From contig SFDM01000012.1 in the NCBI GenBank assembly GCA_004558205.1, positions 1 to 64,000 of the forward strand: a DNA stretch of 64,000 nt, in the 5' to 3' direction. Position numbers and translations under genes: made by a program. The DNA is from Pyramidobacter piscolens. Its GTDB lineage: Bacteria; Synergistota; Synergistia; Synergistales; Dethiosulfovibrionaceae. Of the stretch, positions 1-7,533 are shown piece after piece (positions within the stretch are counted from its first letter, which is position 1; every line of letters starts with the position of its first letter). The notes under the pieces are model-generated. The model saw only the letters and a list, made by a program, of their open reading frames with translations, ran no database searches and was not told where the DNA came from.

Positions 1-71
1 ATTCAATGTAGGGAATAATGTCAGGCTTTTCTTGAGGAACTTTGAGAGCATTCCTTTATCTCCTAATATAT

Positions 72-248
72 GAGGGCGCAAAGGTTCGCAAAGGAAAAAT
101 TTGAAAGACTTTTAAAACCGAAAATTAATCAAAATATATGAATTCCTATCACTCTAATTCGTTTTTTTTGTTAATGACTTAGGTCTTGTTTTTCCTTTGC
201 GTCCTTTGCGTCCTTTCTGTTCAGCCTTTGCGTTGAAATCCTTTGACT
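72..248 (+). repeat. Repeat family A, copy A1 (left end truncated)
   Basis: AT-rich element whose body aligns over nearly its whole length with the reverse complement of 13474-13671. Shared landmarks in order are GGTTCGCAAAGGAAAA, TTGAAAGACTTTTA, an AATTCGTTTT block, TTTTTCCTTTGCG and GCGTTGAAATC near the right end. The complementary left terminus seen in the other copy is missing here, so A1 looks truncated. No protein is encoded. The first 71 bases of the window show nothing recognisable. Confidence 0.75.
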
Positions 249-289
249 TTGATCTTCGGTTCTATATTAAGCACGTTGAATGCGAGTTA

Positions 290-347
290 ATATTAATTGG
301 AGACCGGGGCCATTTTGCGTTTTTATCGCAAAGTAGTATTAAACGCA
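290..347 (+). repeat. Repeat family B, copy B1 (internally deleted)
   Basis: Contains only the two ends of the family-B element: TTAATTGGAGACCGGGGCC joined directly to CATTTTGCGTTTTTATCGCA and AGTAGTATTA. In the longer copies (7365-7506 and 39917-40062) about 90 bases lie between these blocks. The junction falls in GGGGCC, so a deletion derivative is the simplest reading. Confidence 0.65.
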
Positions 348-388
348 AATTCGTATCACTATTTCAACGGTTACTCAGCATAGAACAA

Positions 389-430
389 CAGGGAGCGGCG
401 CGGAGAGTGGAGACTCCGCGCCGCTCCCTG
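389..430 (-). terminator. Strong hairpin after the SUMF1-flavodoxin gene
   Basis: Perfect 17-bp inverted repeat (389-405 with 414-430) with an 8-nt loop, 16 bases past the stop of the minus-strand gene at 446. The following bases on the minus strand are only moderately T-rich (TTGTTCTA), so it is a plausible but not classical rho-independent terminator. Confidence 0.6.
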
Positions 431-445
431 TGCGTCAGGACAGGC

Positions 446-1834
446 CTATTTTGCGCCGATCCCGTTTTGGGTCAGCCAATCTCTGATTTCCGCGGGCAGG
501 CTTCTGCCGCCCGAATAATGTACTGAGAGCCCCCGGGCGAGCGCGGCTTTCGGCGCGAGCTTGGCGATGGCCGTCAGGCTCTGGCCGAAGCGGCCGCCGC
601 CGTGGCTGCAGAAGGGGAGGATGGTCTTTCCCGCGAAGTCGTATGACTCGAGGAACGTGGCGATGGGCATGGGGATGGACGCCCACCAGTTAGGATAGCC
701 CAGGATGATCACGTCATACTGCCCCATGTTCCTCACGCTGCCCGCCAGTTTAGGCCGCGCCTGAGCCCTCTGGTCGCGCTGTGCCTCCCTCAGGACCCTG
801 TGATAATCCGAGGCGTAAGGCGCGGCGCAGCGGATCTCGAAGATGTCGGCGCCGCTGATCCTCTGGATCTGTTCGGCGATGCCGCGCGTGGTGCCTCCCC
901 AGGAGAAATAGGCGATCAGCGCCTTTGACGCGCCGGGGCGCACTGCCTCCCGATCTTCGGCGGTAACCACCAGCCCTTCCGCGGCGGCGGCGTTCCTCGC
1001 CACCCTGAAACCCGAGTTGTAGCTGTTATGCTCCGGCGGAGTGGAGCTGCGGTAGGCGCTTCTCAGGTTCTTGGCGAAGTCGTTCCAGCCGCCGCCGCGG
1101 CTGACCCGCTGCGCTCCCGATTCAGGCCCCGTGGGATTGTCCTGATCCGCCGCACCGTAAGCGCCGTAAAAGTCCCAGCACCATTCCCACACGTTGCCGT
1201 GCATGTCGTAAAGGCCCCATTTATTGGGAGCGAAGCTCCCCACGGGAACGGTAGTCTCGCGGTAAATCCCGGGCTTGGTCTCCAGCGCGTCCTGAGAGAA
1301 GTAGTTGCCTTCGATCTCGTAGGGGTAGTGGCCGTAGTAGTTGGCTTCCTCCGCGCTGATGGACGTCTGAGTGCTGAAGGGCGTCGCGGTTCCTGCGCGG
1401 CAGGCGTATTCCCATTCCGCTTCCGTGGGAAGGCGGTATCCGTCGGCGCTCCTGTTCCACGTGACCTTTGCGCCGTCGATGACGTAAACTGGCGTCAGCC
1501 CCTCCTGCCGGCTGCGGGCGTTGCAGTAGGCCAGGGCGTCGAACCAGGAAACGTTATCCACGGGGAGCCGGTCCCCCTTGAAGGCGCTGGGGTTTGCCTT
1601 CATGACCAACTGATACTCCCTTTGGGTGATCTCGTATTTGCCCATGTAGAAGCTGTGCAGCGTCACCCGATGCTGCACTTCATCCTTCGATCTCCAGCTT
1701 TCCGACTCGGGGCTGCCCATGGTGAAGGTCCCTCCCTGAATCAGGACCATGTCCTGGTTTGTCGGCGCGGCGAAGCCGGCGTGTGGCGTCAGGGTTAATA
1801 AAAACATGATGGCGGCAGGGATGATCCATTTCAT
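446..1834 (-). CDS. Exported formylglycine-generating-enzyme-like domain fused to flavodoxin
   Basis: 462 residues. An N-terminal signal peptide (about 1-23, ending GFAA) is followed by a SUMF1/FGE-sulfatase domain (about 28-285) with family hallmarks: MVLIQGGTFTMGS, RLPTEAEWEYACRAG, DMHGNVWEWCWD, SRGGGW and GFRVARN. A Flavodoxin_4-type domain (about 307-460) follows, with the FMN phosphate loop region YFSWGGTTRGIAEQI and DVIILGYPNWW. The start has a good ribosome site (AAAGGAGGAATTACGCG). SUMF domains can bind or modify peptides and flavodoxins carry electrons; the fusion suggests an extracytoplasmic redox or binding role, which is inference. It is paralogous to the flavodoxin at 19533-20093 and shares its promoter type. 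Confidence 0.85.
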   Translation of the reverse strand: MKWIIPAAIMFLLTLTPHAGFAAPTNQDMVLIQGGTFTMGSPESESWRSKDEVQHRVTLHSFYMGKYEITQREYQLVMKANPSAFKGDRLPVDNVSWFDALAYCNARSRQEGLTPVYVIDGAKVTWNRSADGYRLPTEAEWEYACRAGTATPFSTQTSISAEEANYYGHYPYEIEGNYFSQDALETKPGIYRETTVPVGSFAPNKWGLYDMHGNVWEWCWDFYGAYGAADQDNPTGPESGAQRVSRGGGWNDFAKNLRSAYRSSTPPEHNSYNSGFRVARNAAAAEGLVVTAEDREAVRPGASKALIAYFSWGGTTRGIAEQIQRISGADIFEIRCAAPYASDYHRVLREAQRDQRAQARPKLAGSVRNMGQYDVIILGYPNWWASIPMPIATFLESYDFAGKTILPFCSHGGGRFGQSLTAIAKLAPKAALARGLSVHYSGGRSLPAEIRDWLTQNGIGAK

Positions 1835-1908
1835 CGCGTAATTCCTCCTTTTGTTTTTTACCGTTAAGAGGCGCAGAGAAAACGGCGCTGTGCGCTTCTG
1901 TATACGTA

Positions 1909-1939
1909 ATGGTAATACTTGGACTTGACTCTAAGTCAA
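1909..1939 (-). promoter_or_regulatory. MerR-type promoter of the SUMF1-flavodoxin gene
   Basis: Read on the minus strand: TTGACT (1934-1939), a 19-bp spacer, then TACCAT (1909-1914). The overlong spacer contains a near-dyad CTTAGAGTCAAGTCCAAG, the arrangement used by MerR-family activators. Almost the same sequence lies at 20149-20179 before the second exported flavodoxin gene. Binding by the MerR protein at 14417-14800 is inference. Confidence 0.6.
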
Positions 1940-1981
1940 GCGATTTTTTTCTAAAAAAGGAAAAACGCTGCGGGGCTTGAT

Positions 1982-2047
1982 AAAACAAACAGGAAGGAGA
2001 AGCATCCTGGCGGCTTTGCCGCCGCACTTCCCCTTCCTGCTTGTTTT
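1982..2047 (-). terminator. Terminator of cytX
   Basis: Inverted repeat 1982-1997 with 2032-2047 (15 of 16 positions pair) enclosing a second small hairpin (GGCGGCTTTGCCGCC). It directly abuts the stop codon of the minus-strand gene; the far side reads TTTTATC on the minus strand. Confidence 0.75.
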
Positions 2048-3229
2048 TTATTGATTCAGCGCCCTTCTGCCGGCGAAAAGCTTTCCCCAGACCACGCTGG
2101 CCGCGGCGGTGATCAGCATGACCGGCAGCGTGTTGCCCAGAGGCGTGTCGACTTGCATGAACCAGCGGTAAAGTGCGAATCCCGCGGCCCAGATGACCAG
2201 GTTCCGGACGCTGGCGCGCTCGCCCGAGTGGTCGGCGGAGAGTACGAAAGCGTCGGCCAGCTGTACGGCGATCATGGGCGCGAAGACCGAACCGATTAGG
2301 TAGAGGAATTCCTCAAACTGCGACACCGGCGCGAAGATGGCCAGGCCTGTCCCCACGGCGCAGACCAATAGCGCCGCCGGTTTTTCGCGGAAGGACCTGG
2401 AGATGCTTTCCGAGCTGACCCCGGCTGAGTAGACGTCCAGGAAAGTGGTGGTGACGGTGGAGAAGATCACGATAATCAGCGCCGAAACGCCCAGCCCCGC
2501 CGAAACCATGATCTTCGCCACGTCCGATTCGCCCGTGTAGATGGCCGCCCCCATGCCGATGACGTACATCCAGCAGCTTACGAGGAAATAGACGGCGGCG
2601 CTGGCGAAAGTGGCGGCGCGCGGCTTCCGGGCGGTGCGCGTGTAATCCGAGATCAGAGGCAGCCAGGAAAGGGGCATGGCCGCGGAGAGCTCCACGGCGG
2701 AACCGAAGCTGATCCCCTCGCCGGCCACGGCATGGGGAACGCCTTTAAAGATCACGGCGCTTAAAATTAGTGTCAGCACGAACAGGGCGCTCATGGCCGC
2801 CAGGTTGATCACGCCCAGGTTTTTGATGCCCACCAGCACCCAGAGGGCGATCAGCGCGCCGATGATCAGGCACCAGGCCCAGCCGCCCTGCAGGGCGATC
2901 ACCGACTGCGCCGCCTCGGCGCCGCTGGCGATCATCACGGCGGTCCAGCCCACGAGCTGGAGCACGTTTAAGGCCGAGAAGAGCAGCGATCCCTGCTGCC
3001 CAAAGGACAGCTTGACCGTCTCCATGGCGCTCAGCTCCCTGCGCGCTCCGATCAGCCCCGCGCCGTAGAGCAGGGCGCAGCCGATCAGGTGCCCCAGCAG
3101 AACGGCCGCCAAACCCTTTTCAAAACCCAGAGGCGCCAGAAGCGTCCCCGTAAGTATTTCGGCGATGGACACCGCCGCGCCGAACCAGATAAGCCCATTT
3201 GCAAAAACTGACGTTTTCCCGTTATCCAT
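2048..3229 (-). CDS. cytX: CytX-type NCS1 permease, probable hydroxymethylpyrimidine transporter
   Basis: 393 residues from the ATG at 3229, which follows GAGGAGAT; an upstream in-frame ATG at 3268 falls between the riboswitch terminator and the ribosome site and is less likely. The protein is almost entirely membrane segments (about 12), typical of the nucleobase:cation symporter-1 family. Family features include the early ANGLIWFGAAVSIAEILTG segment and WLPLISDYTR in the middle. CytX proteins are assigned to uptake of the thiamin precursor hydroxymethylpyrimidine because their genes sit behind TPP riboswitches; that is exactly the arrangement here (3312-3404). No other thiamin gene is in the window. 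Confidence 0.88.
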   Translation of the reverse strand: MDNGKTSVFANGLIWFGAAVSIAEILTGTLLAPLGFEKGLAAVLLGHLIGCALLYGAGLIGARRELSAMETVKLSFGQQGSLLFSALNVLQLVGWTAVMIASGAEAAQSVIALQGGWAWCLIIGALIALWVLVGIKNLGVINLAAMSALFVLTLILSAVIFKGVPHAVAGEGISFGSAVELSAAMPLSWLPLISDYTRTARKPRAATFASAAVYFLVSCWMYVIGMGAAIYTGESDVAKIMVSAGLGVSALIIVIFSTVTTTFLDVYSAGVSSESISRSFREKPAALLVCAVGTGLAIFAPVSQFEEFLYLIGSVFAPMIAVQLADAFVLSADHSGERASVRNLVIWAAGFALYRWFMQVDTPLGNTLPVMLITAAASVVWGKLFAGRRALNQ

Positions 3230-3270
3230 GATCGCATCTCCTCGCGAAGGTTCAGGACAGAAGAACAAAA

Positions 3271-3300
3271 GAGGGAGGCGCCGGATCCGGCGTCTCCCTC
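3271..3300 (-). terminator. Riboswitch expression-platform terminator
   Basis: On the minus strand GAGGGAGACGCCGG pairs with CCGGCGCCTCCCTC (one mismatch) and is followed by TTTTGTTCTT. It sits between the TPP aptamer and the cytX ribosome site, so TPP binding is expected to end transcription early. Confidence 0.85.
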
Positions 3301-3311
3301 GGTAAAAGCGT

Positions 3312-3404
3312 GACTGAGGCTCCCTCCGTTGGCATTATCCAAATCAGGTTGTAGGGTCGAAGCTCATCGCTTCCTCTCAGCCTGCGCCCGCAAGCTCCCC
3401 TGTC
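3312..3404 (-). ncRNA. TPP (THI-box) riboswitch
   Basis: The minus strand shows the conserved aptamer core in order: AGGGGAGC, GGCTGAGAGG, ACCCT, ACCTGATTTGGATAATGCCA and CGGAGGGA. This is a textbook thiamin-pyrophosphate aptamer. A -10-like TAAAAT (3414-3419) lies about 10 bases upstream of the first aptamer bases. It controls cytX through the terminator at 3271-3300. Confidence 0.95.
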
Positions 3405-3461
3405 CTTTATTCAATTTTATGACGTCTTATTCTAGCACTCCGCGGGGAACGTGCCAAGGGG

Positions 3462-3734
3462 CTAAAAGAGGCGTTTTCGCGGCGAGTAGGGATTGACGTT
3501 TTTCTGCGGGACTTCGGGTGCGGAAGCTGCCCAAAAGAAAAAGAGAGTTCGCGCAGCGCGCCAGGCGACCCAGACCATCAAAAGACACAGCGCCGGCGCG
3601 GGCGAGACTGTCCCGGGAAAGGTGCGGTGCAGGGCGTAGAGGGACAGGGCCCCCGCTCCCCATTTCCAGCTGTACAGAAGACTCAGGATAAGAGAGACCG
3701 CAAAATTGCGCAGCCGCGGAAATATTGCTTTCAT
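3462..3734 (-). CDS. Small membrane protein, unknown function
   Basis: 90 residues, not recognised. Two or three hydrophobic stretches (about 10-22, 26-35, 45-70) suggest a small inner-membrane protein. AGGAGG lies 12 bases before the ATG, a little far but usable. It ends about 40 bases before the cytX leader promoter, so it is not obviously part of that unit. Lack of a known family keeps this tentative. Confidence 0.5.
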   Translation of the reverse strand: MKAIFPRLRNFAVSLILSLLYSWKWGAGALSLYALHRTFPGTVSPAPALCLLMVWVAWRAARTLFFFWAASAPEVPQKNVNPYSPRKRLF

Positions 3735-3997
3735 CTTTGTCTTTCGCCTCCTATGGAAAAGCCAGAGCTTTTCGTTCCAGTTTATACATATTATACATTA
3801 TTATCACGGTGACATAACAATCTCAGTAGTTTTACTGAGCGGCCTCTGACGTAATTTGCCGATGTTTTTTTAGTGATAAATGCGCATAATCAGACACATC
3901 ATAGCAGAAGGGGCGGCACGGGGTGGAACCTTTTACCGCCGCTATGGAGCAAGGAACGGACAGAACAGACAGAATATGAAGAAGGAGATGGTTTTTT
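3735..3997 (+). other. Gene-free leader of symporter copy 1
   Basis: AT-rich spacer between divergent genes. It holds a hairpin CTCAGTA-GTTT-TACTGAG at 3822-3839, a T-run at 3864-3871 and, before the downstream start, AAGGAG. No confident promoter hexamers were chosen. Confidence 0.4.
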
Positions 3998-5380
3998 ATG
4001 GAAGCGATCATGAAATGGAACGGCATTATCAACGGTATCGTGTGGGGCCCTTGGATGCTGACGCTGCTCGTCGGCACGGGTATTTGGTTTACCTTTATCC
4101 TCGGCTTCCCTCAGCTGCGCTTTTTCGGAATCACCTTCAAAGAAGTTCTTGGCAAGATCACGGCTAAGAAGCAGGGCGAGGGAACCGTATCCTCCTTCGC
4201 GGCCATGGCGACCGCACTTGCGGCGACCGTCGGCACAGGCAACATCGCCGGCGTGGCGACGGCTCTTCACCTGGGCGGACCTGGTGCTTTGTTCTGGATG
4301 CTTTTCTCAGCCTTCTTCGGCATGACCACCAAGTTCGTCGAAGTTATGCTGGCGGTTCGTTATCGTGAAAAAGACGCCGACGGCAACTTCCGCGGCGGCA
4401 CCATGTACGTCCTTGAGCACGGATGCGGCATGAAGTGGCTCGCCGTGATCTTCGCTCTTTTCGCTCTGCTTGCGTCCTTCGGCATCGGCAACGCGGTGCA
4501 GTCCAACTCCACCGCTGAAGCTATCTCCATGGGATTCGGCGTGCCTCACGTTTACACCGCCGCCATCGTCGCCGTCCTGACCGGCCTGGTTATCTGGGGC
4601 GGCCTGACCAGAATCGCCACGATCACCGTCTACCTGGTTCCCTTCATGGCGATCCTTTACATCCTCGGCGCGGGCACCGTGGTGTTCAACAACGCCTCTC
4701 AGATCTGGCCGGCCATTGCCAACGCCGTCGAAGGCGCCTTTGGCAATCCCATGGCTCTGCCCGGCGCGCTTGCCGGCTGGGGCGTTAAAGAAGCCATCAC
4801 CCGCGGCATCGCCCGCGGCGTGTTCTCCAACGAAGCCGGTCTGGGCTCCGCTCCCATGGTTCACGCGGCGGCTCAGGTTGACCATCCCGTCCGTCAGGGA
4901 CTCTATGGCATCTTCGAAGTCTTCATGGACACTATCGTCATCTGCTCCCTTACGGCTCTGTCCATCCTCACCACAGGCATGCTGACCTCCGAAGTCGGTT
5001 CCAAGCTTACGGGCTCCCAGCTTTCCATGATGGCGTTCCAGAGCATCCTGGGTTCCGGCGGCACCGTGGTCTTCTCCATCTCTCTCGCGCTGTTCGCTTT
5101 CTCCACGATCCTCGGCTGGTACTACTACGGCGAGACCGCTCTGACCTATCTGTTCTCGGCCAAGACCGTTCCCGTTTTCAAGACCGTGTGGATTGTCGTC
5201 GTCTTCCTCGGCGGTTACGGCGGAGCTGCCTGGCTTAACTCTCTGTGGGATCTGGCCGACACGCTGAACGGCCTGATGGCGATCCCCAACCTTCTCGGTC
5301 TGCTTCTGATGACCAAAGAAGTACGCCGTCTGGTTCAGGATTTTGTCGACAAGCGCCGCAGCGGCGAGCTCAAGATCTAG
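3998..5380 (+). CDS. Alanine/glycine:cation symporter (AGCS family), copy 1
   Basis: 460 residues, the usual family length, with about 11 membrane segments. The AGCS signature GTGNIAGVATAL occurs near residue 80, and NEAGLGSAP and GWYYYGETAL are also family-typical. Such carriers import alanine or glycine with Na+ (or H+). The start follows AAGGAG. A second copy at 20736-22118 has the same length, a near-identical N-terminus and C-terminus, and a similar ribosome site (GGAGATGGTTTT). A Na+-coupled carrier fits the sodium-type V-ATPase encoded at 42763-51423. Confidence 0.93.
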   Translation: MEAIMKWNGIINGIVWGPWMLTLLVGTGIWFTFILGFPQLRFFGITFKEVLGKITAKKQGEGTVSSFAAMATALAATVGTGNIAGVATALHLGGPGALFWMLFSAFFGMTTKFVEVMLAVRYREKDADGNFRGGTMYVLEHGCGMKWLAVIFALFALLASFGIGNAVQSNSTAEAISMGFGVPHVYTAAIVAVLTGLVIWGGLTRIATITVYLVPFMAILYILGAGTVVFNNASQIWPAIANAVEGAFGNPMALPGALAGWGVKEAITRGIARGVFSNEAGLGSAPMVHAAAQVDHPVRQGLYGIFEVFMDTIVICSLTALSILTTGMLTSEVGSKLTGSQLSMMAFQSILGSGGTVVFSISLALFAFSTILGWYYYGETALTYLFSAKTVPVFKTVWIVVVFLGGYGGAAWLNSLWDLADTLNGLMAIPNLLGLLLMTKEVRRLVQDFVDKRRSGELKI

Positions 5381-5403
5381 AAAAACTGGACAAGGTTCTG
5401 CAA

Positions 5404-5427
5404 GCCGCCCGAAAGGGCGGCTTTTTT
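5404..5427 (+). terminator. Terminator of symporter copy 1
   Basis: GCCGCCC-GAAA-GGGCGGC (5404-5421) followed by six T: a textbook rho-independent terminator. Confidence 0.93.
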
Positions 5428-5461
5428 GATTTGAGAACTTTTTGATTTGAGTGGAAAAAAG

Positions 5462-5491
5462 TTGTTGAAACTGACGCGAATAGAGTATAAT
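5462..5491 (+). promoter_or_regulatory. Sigma70-type promoter of the MBL-fold operon
   Basis: TTGTTG (5462-5467), 18-bp spacer, perfect TATAAT (5486-5491), 35 bases before the start at 5527. Confidence 0.7.
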
Positions 5492-5526
5492 CGACTCAAT
5501 TTCTATGCTGATTGGGGGAGATGAGA

Positions 5527-6348
5527 ATGAAATTTACGGTTCTGGTAGACAACTATGTGACCTCGTCGCGGCTCGGGCTGCTGGGCGAATGGGGCTACTC
5601 GGCCCTGCTCGAAACCGACGCCGGATCCATGCAGATCGATACCGGAGCGACGGGCACGGTGCTGCTTCACAATATGAAGGTTTTGGGCAAGGCTCCCGCC
5701 AAGGTCGATAATCTGGCCCTGAGCCACGGCCACGACGACCACATTGGCGGCGTCAGGCTTTTCCTGGAGGCCGCGCCCCAGGTGAAGATCTGGGCTTCCC
5801 CCTGCGCGACCCGCGAGCGCTATGGCAGCGTGAAGGAGTTCACGCCCGCCACCGTTGCCGGCGGAGTGAAGATCCGTGAACTGAAAATCGCCCCCGTGTT
5901 GGGCAAAGTGCAGATTCTGCCCCGCGTTTATGCCTTCGACGTGCCCTTTGAAGGCCGCGACCCCCGTTATAAAATGGGCCCCGGCCTCTTCGAGAGGAAC
6001 GAGAAGGGCGAAATCCAATCCGATACATTTGCCGACGACCTGTCGTTCCTTGTGGAAGGCGACAAAGGCTGGTCCTTGCTCTTGGGCTGCGCCCACGCCT
6101 CGCTGCCGAACATCGTCAACCGTGTGAAAGAACTCTTCGGCGTCGACAGCTTTTACGCCATTGCCGGCGGCACCCACATGAAGGGATTGCCGCCCCAGGA
6201 CCTGGATCGCTGGCTGGAGCTCATGAAGACCTGGCGGGTAGCCCATTGGCGCCTGAACCACTGTTCGGGCTTTCAGGCGTCGGCGCGCCTCGCGGCGCTG
6301 TGTCCTGAAGCTGATTGGGCCGGCGTCGGAACTGTGATGGAACTCTGA
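5527..6348 (+). CDS. Metallo-beta-lactamase-fold hydrolase
   Basis: 273 residues from the ATG at 5527, which has GGGGGAG seven bases upstream. The metal-binding motif SHGHDDHIGG begins at residue 66, and GCAHASLPN and GGTHM supply the later histidines. The layout resembles the Fe/Zn MBL proteins annotated as 7,8-dihydropterin-6-methyl-4-(beta-D-ribofuranosyl)aminobenzene 5'-phosphate synthase-like; the true substrate is unknown. It is the first gene of a three-gene unit, and its stop overlaps the next start (ATGA). Confidence 0.85.
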   Translation: MKFTVLVDNYVTSSRLGLLGEWGYSALLETDAGSMQIDTGATGTVLLHNMKVLGKAPAKVDNLALSHGHDDHIGGVRLFLEAAPQVKIWASPCATRERYGSVKEFTPATVAGGVKIRELKIAPVLGKVQILPRVYAFDVPFEGRDPRYKMGPGLFERNEKGEIQSDTFADDLSFLVEGDKGWSLLLGCAHASLPNIVNRVKELFGVDSFYAIAGGTHMKGLPPQDLDRWLELMKTWRVAHWRLNHCSGFQASARLAALCPEADWAGVGTVMEL

Positions 6349-7013
6349 TGAGGTCTGGGTACGCCGCGCGTTTTTTTAGGCTGAACGTGGGGCTTCTCCT
6401 GTACGCCCTCGGCCTGGTGTTCTGCATCCACGCCAACATCGGCCTCGCCCCCTGGGACGCCTTCGCCATGGGCATCGCGAAGCAGATGAACACCACTTTC
6501 GGCATGGCGAGCATCTGGTCGAGCATCGCCATACTGTTCCTGGTAGTCTACCTCAAGGAAAAAATCGGCGTGGGCACCGTCCTCAACGGCCTGCTGATTG
6601 GGCTCTGGGCCGATTTAATCAGGAATACGAGACTGATCCCCTACATGCAAAGCCTGCCGTCGGGGGTGCTGATGCTCTGGCTTGGGCAGTTCGTGGTCAG
6701 TTTCGCCACCTATTTTTACATCACTTCAGCCATGGGATCGGGACCGCGGGATTCCCTGATGGTGGGGCTGTGCAAAAAATTTCCCCATAGGCCCGTGGGG
6801 CTGATCCGAGGCTGCATCGAAGGCGCGGTGCTCCTCATCGGCTGGGCGCTGGGGGCCAAGGTCGGCGTTGGCACGGTGATCGCCGTGGCCGGCATCGGCT
6901 TTATCATACAGATTACATTTAAAATGCTTAGCTTCGACGTGAAATCCGTGAAACATGAAAACGTCTTTGAGACGCTGAGGAATCTCTTTGGCCGGGAAAC
7001 AAAGGTACAATGA
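6348..7013 (+). CDS. YczE/YitT-like membrane protein
   Basis: 221 residues from the ATG at 6348, which overlaps the stop of the MBL gene by one base (ATGA), implying translational coupling. About six membrane segments. The early HANIGLAPWDAF and later GSGPRDSLMVGL segments are typical of the YczE/YitT group (COG2364), whose transport or signalling function is not settled. An in-frame upstream start at 6315 would lie inside the previous gene and is rejected. Confidence 0.82.
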   Translation: MRSGYAARFFRLNVGLLLYALGLVFCIHANIGLAPWDAFAMGIAKQMNTTFGMASIWSSIAILFLVVYLKEKIGVGTVLNGLLIGLWADLIRNTRLIPYMQSLPSGVLMLWLGQFVVSFATYFYITSAMGSGPRDSLMVGLCKKFPHRPVGLIRGCIEGAVLLIGWALGAKVGVGTVIAVAGIGFIIQITFKMLSFDVKSVKHENVFETLRNLFGRETKVQ

Positions 7014-7037
7014 AATCAGAACTGGGAGGGCTTTATA

Positions 7038-7271
7038 GTGAAAATACAAGTCTTGGGAACGGGCTGTTCCCGCTGCAAAGAAACCTATGACCATGTGAAC
7101 GCCGCCGTGGCCGAACTGGGACTCGACGCGCTGGTTGAAAAGGTGACCGACATGAAGGAGATCATGAAGATGGGCGTCATGGGCCTACCGGGAATCGCCG
7201 TCGACGGAAAAGTCGTGCTGACCGGTTCCGTCCCGTCGGTGGAGCGGGTGAAGGCGCTGCTGGCGAAGTAA
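7038..7271 (+). CDS. Thioredoxin/glutaredoxin-like redox-active disulfide protein
   Basis: 77 residues with a GTG start preceded by GGGAGG. The protein has a single small thioredoxin-fold domain. The motif GTGCSRCKET gives a C-x-x-C active site at about residues 10-13, and MGLPGIAVDG carries the conserved cis-proline. This matches the short thioredoxin_3 (TM0996/MTH895-like) family of small disulfide proteins. It is the last gene of the 5527-7271 unit. Confidence 0.85.
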   Translation: MKIQVLGTGCSRCKETYDHVNAAVAELGLDALVEKVTDMKEIMKMGVMGLPGIAVDGKVVLTGSVPSVERVKALLAK

Positions 7272-7291
7272 GACTAAAATGGAATGTGCGC

Positions 7292-7336
7292 AAACAGAGC
7301 TTCCGAAAGGACTTTCCCTTTCGGAAGCTCTGTTTT
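7292..7336 (+). terminator. Terminator of the MBL-YczE-thioredoxin unit
   Basis: Perfect 19-bp stem (7292-7310 with 7317-7335) with a 6-nt loop, ending TTTTA. Confidence 0.9.
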
Positions 7337-7364
7337 ATGCTAATTATCAATAGAACAGCTGAAC

Positions 7365-7506
7365 TTAACGTCCGGGGCCGGCCCGAGGGGCCATGCAGTC
7401 GCTCAAGACTATCTCGGGCTGTTCGGCCTGTGTAACTCGCTTGGTGGATACCCCTCGGGTCCCCTCCGTGCCCATTTTGCGTTTTTATTGCAAAATAGTA
7501 TTATGC
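7365..7506 (+). repeat. Repeat family B, copy B2
   Basis: Shares with the reverse complement of 39917-40062 the blocks CCGGGGCCG, CAGTCGCT, GACTATCTCGG, TTCGGCCTG, GTCCCCTCCGTG, CCATTTTGCGTTTTTAT and TAGTATTA. Inner arms GAGGGG / CCCCTC can pair, so the element may fold. It lies between a terminator and the convergent bicupin gene. Confidence 0.7.
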
Positions 7507-7533
7507 GCCTTCTGCCGTAATTTCAGGCAACAG

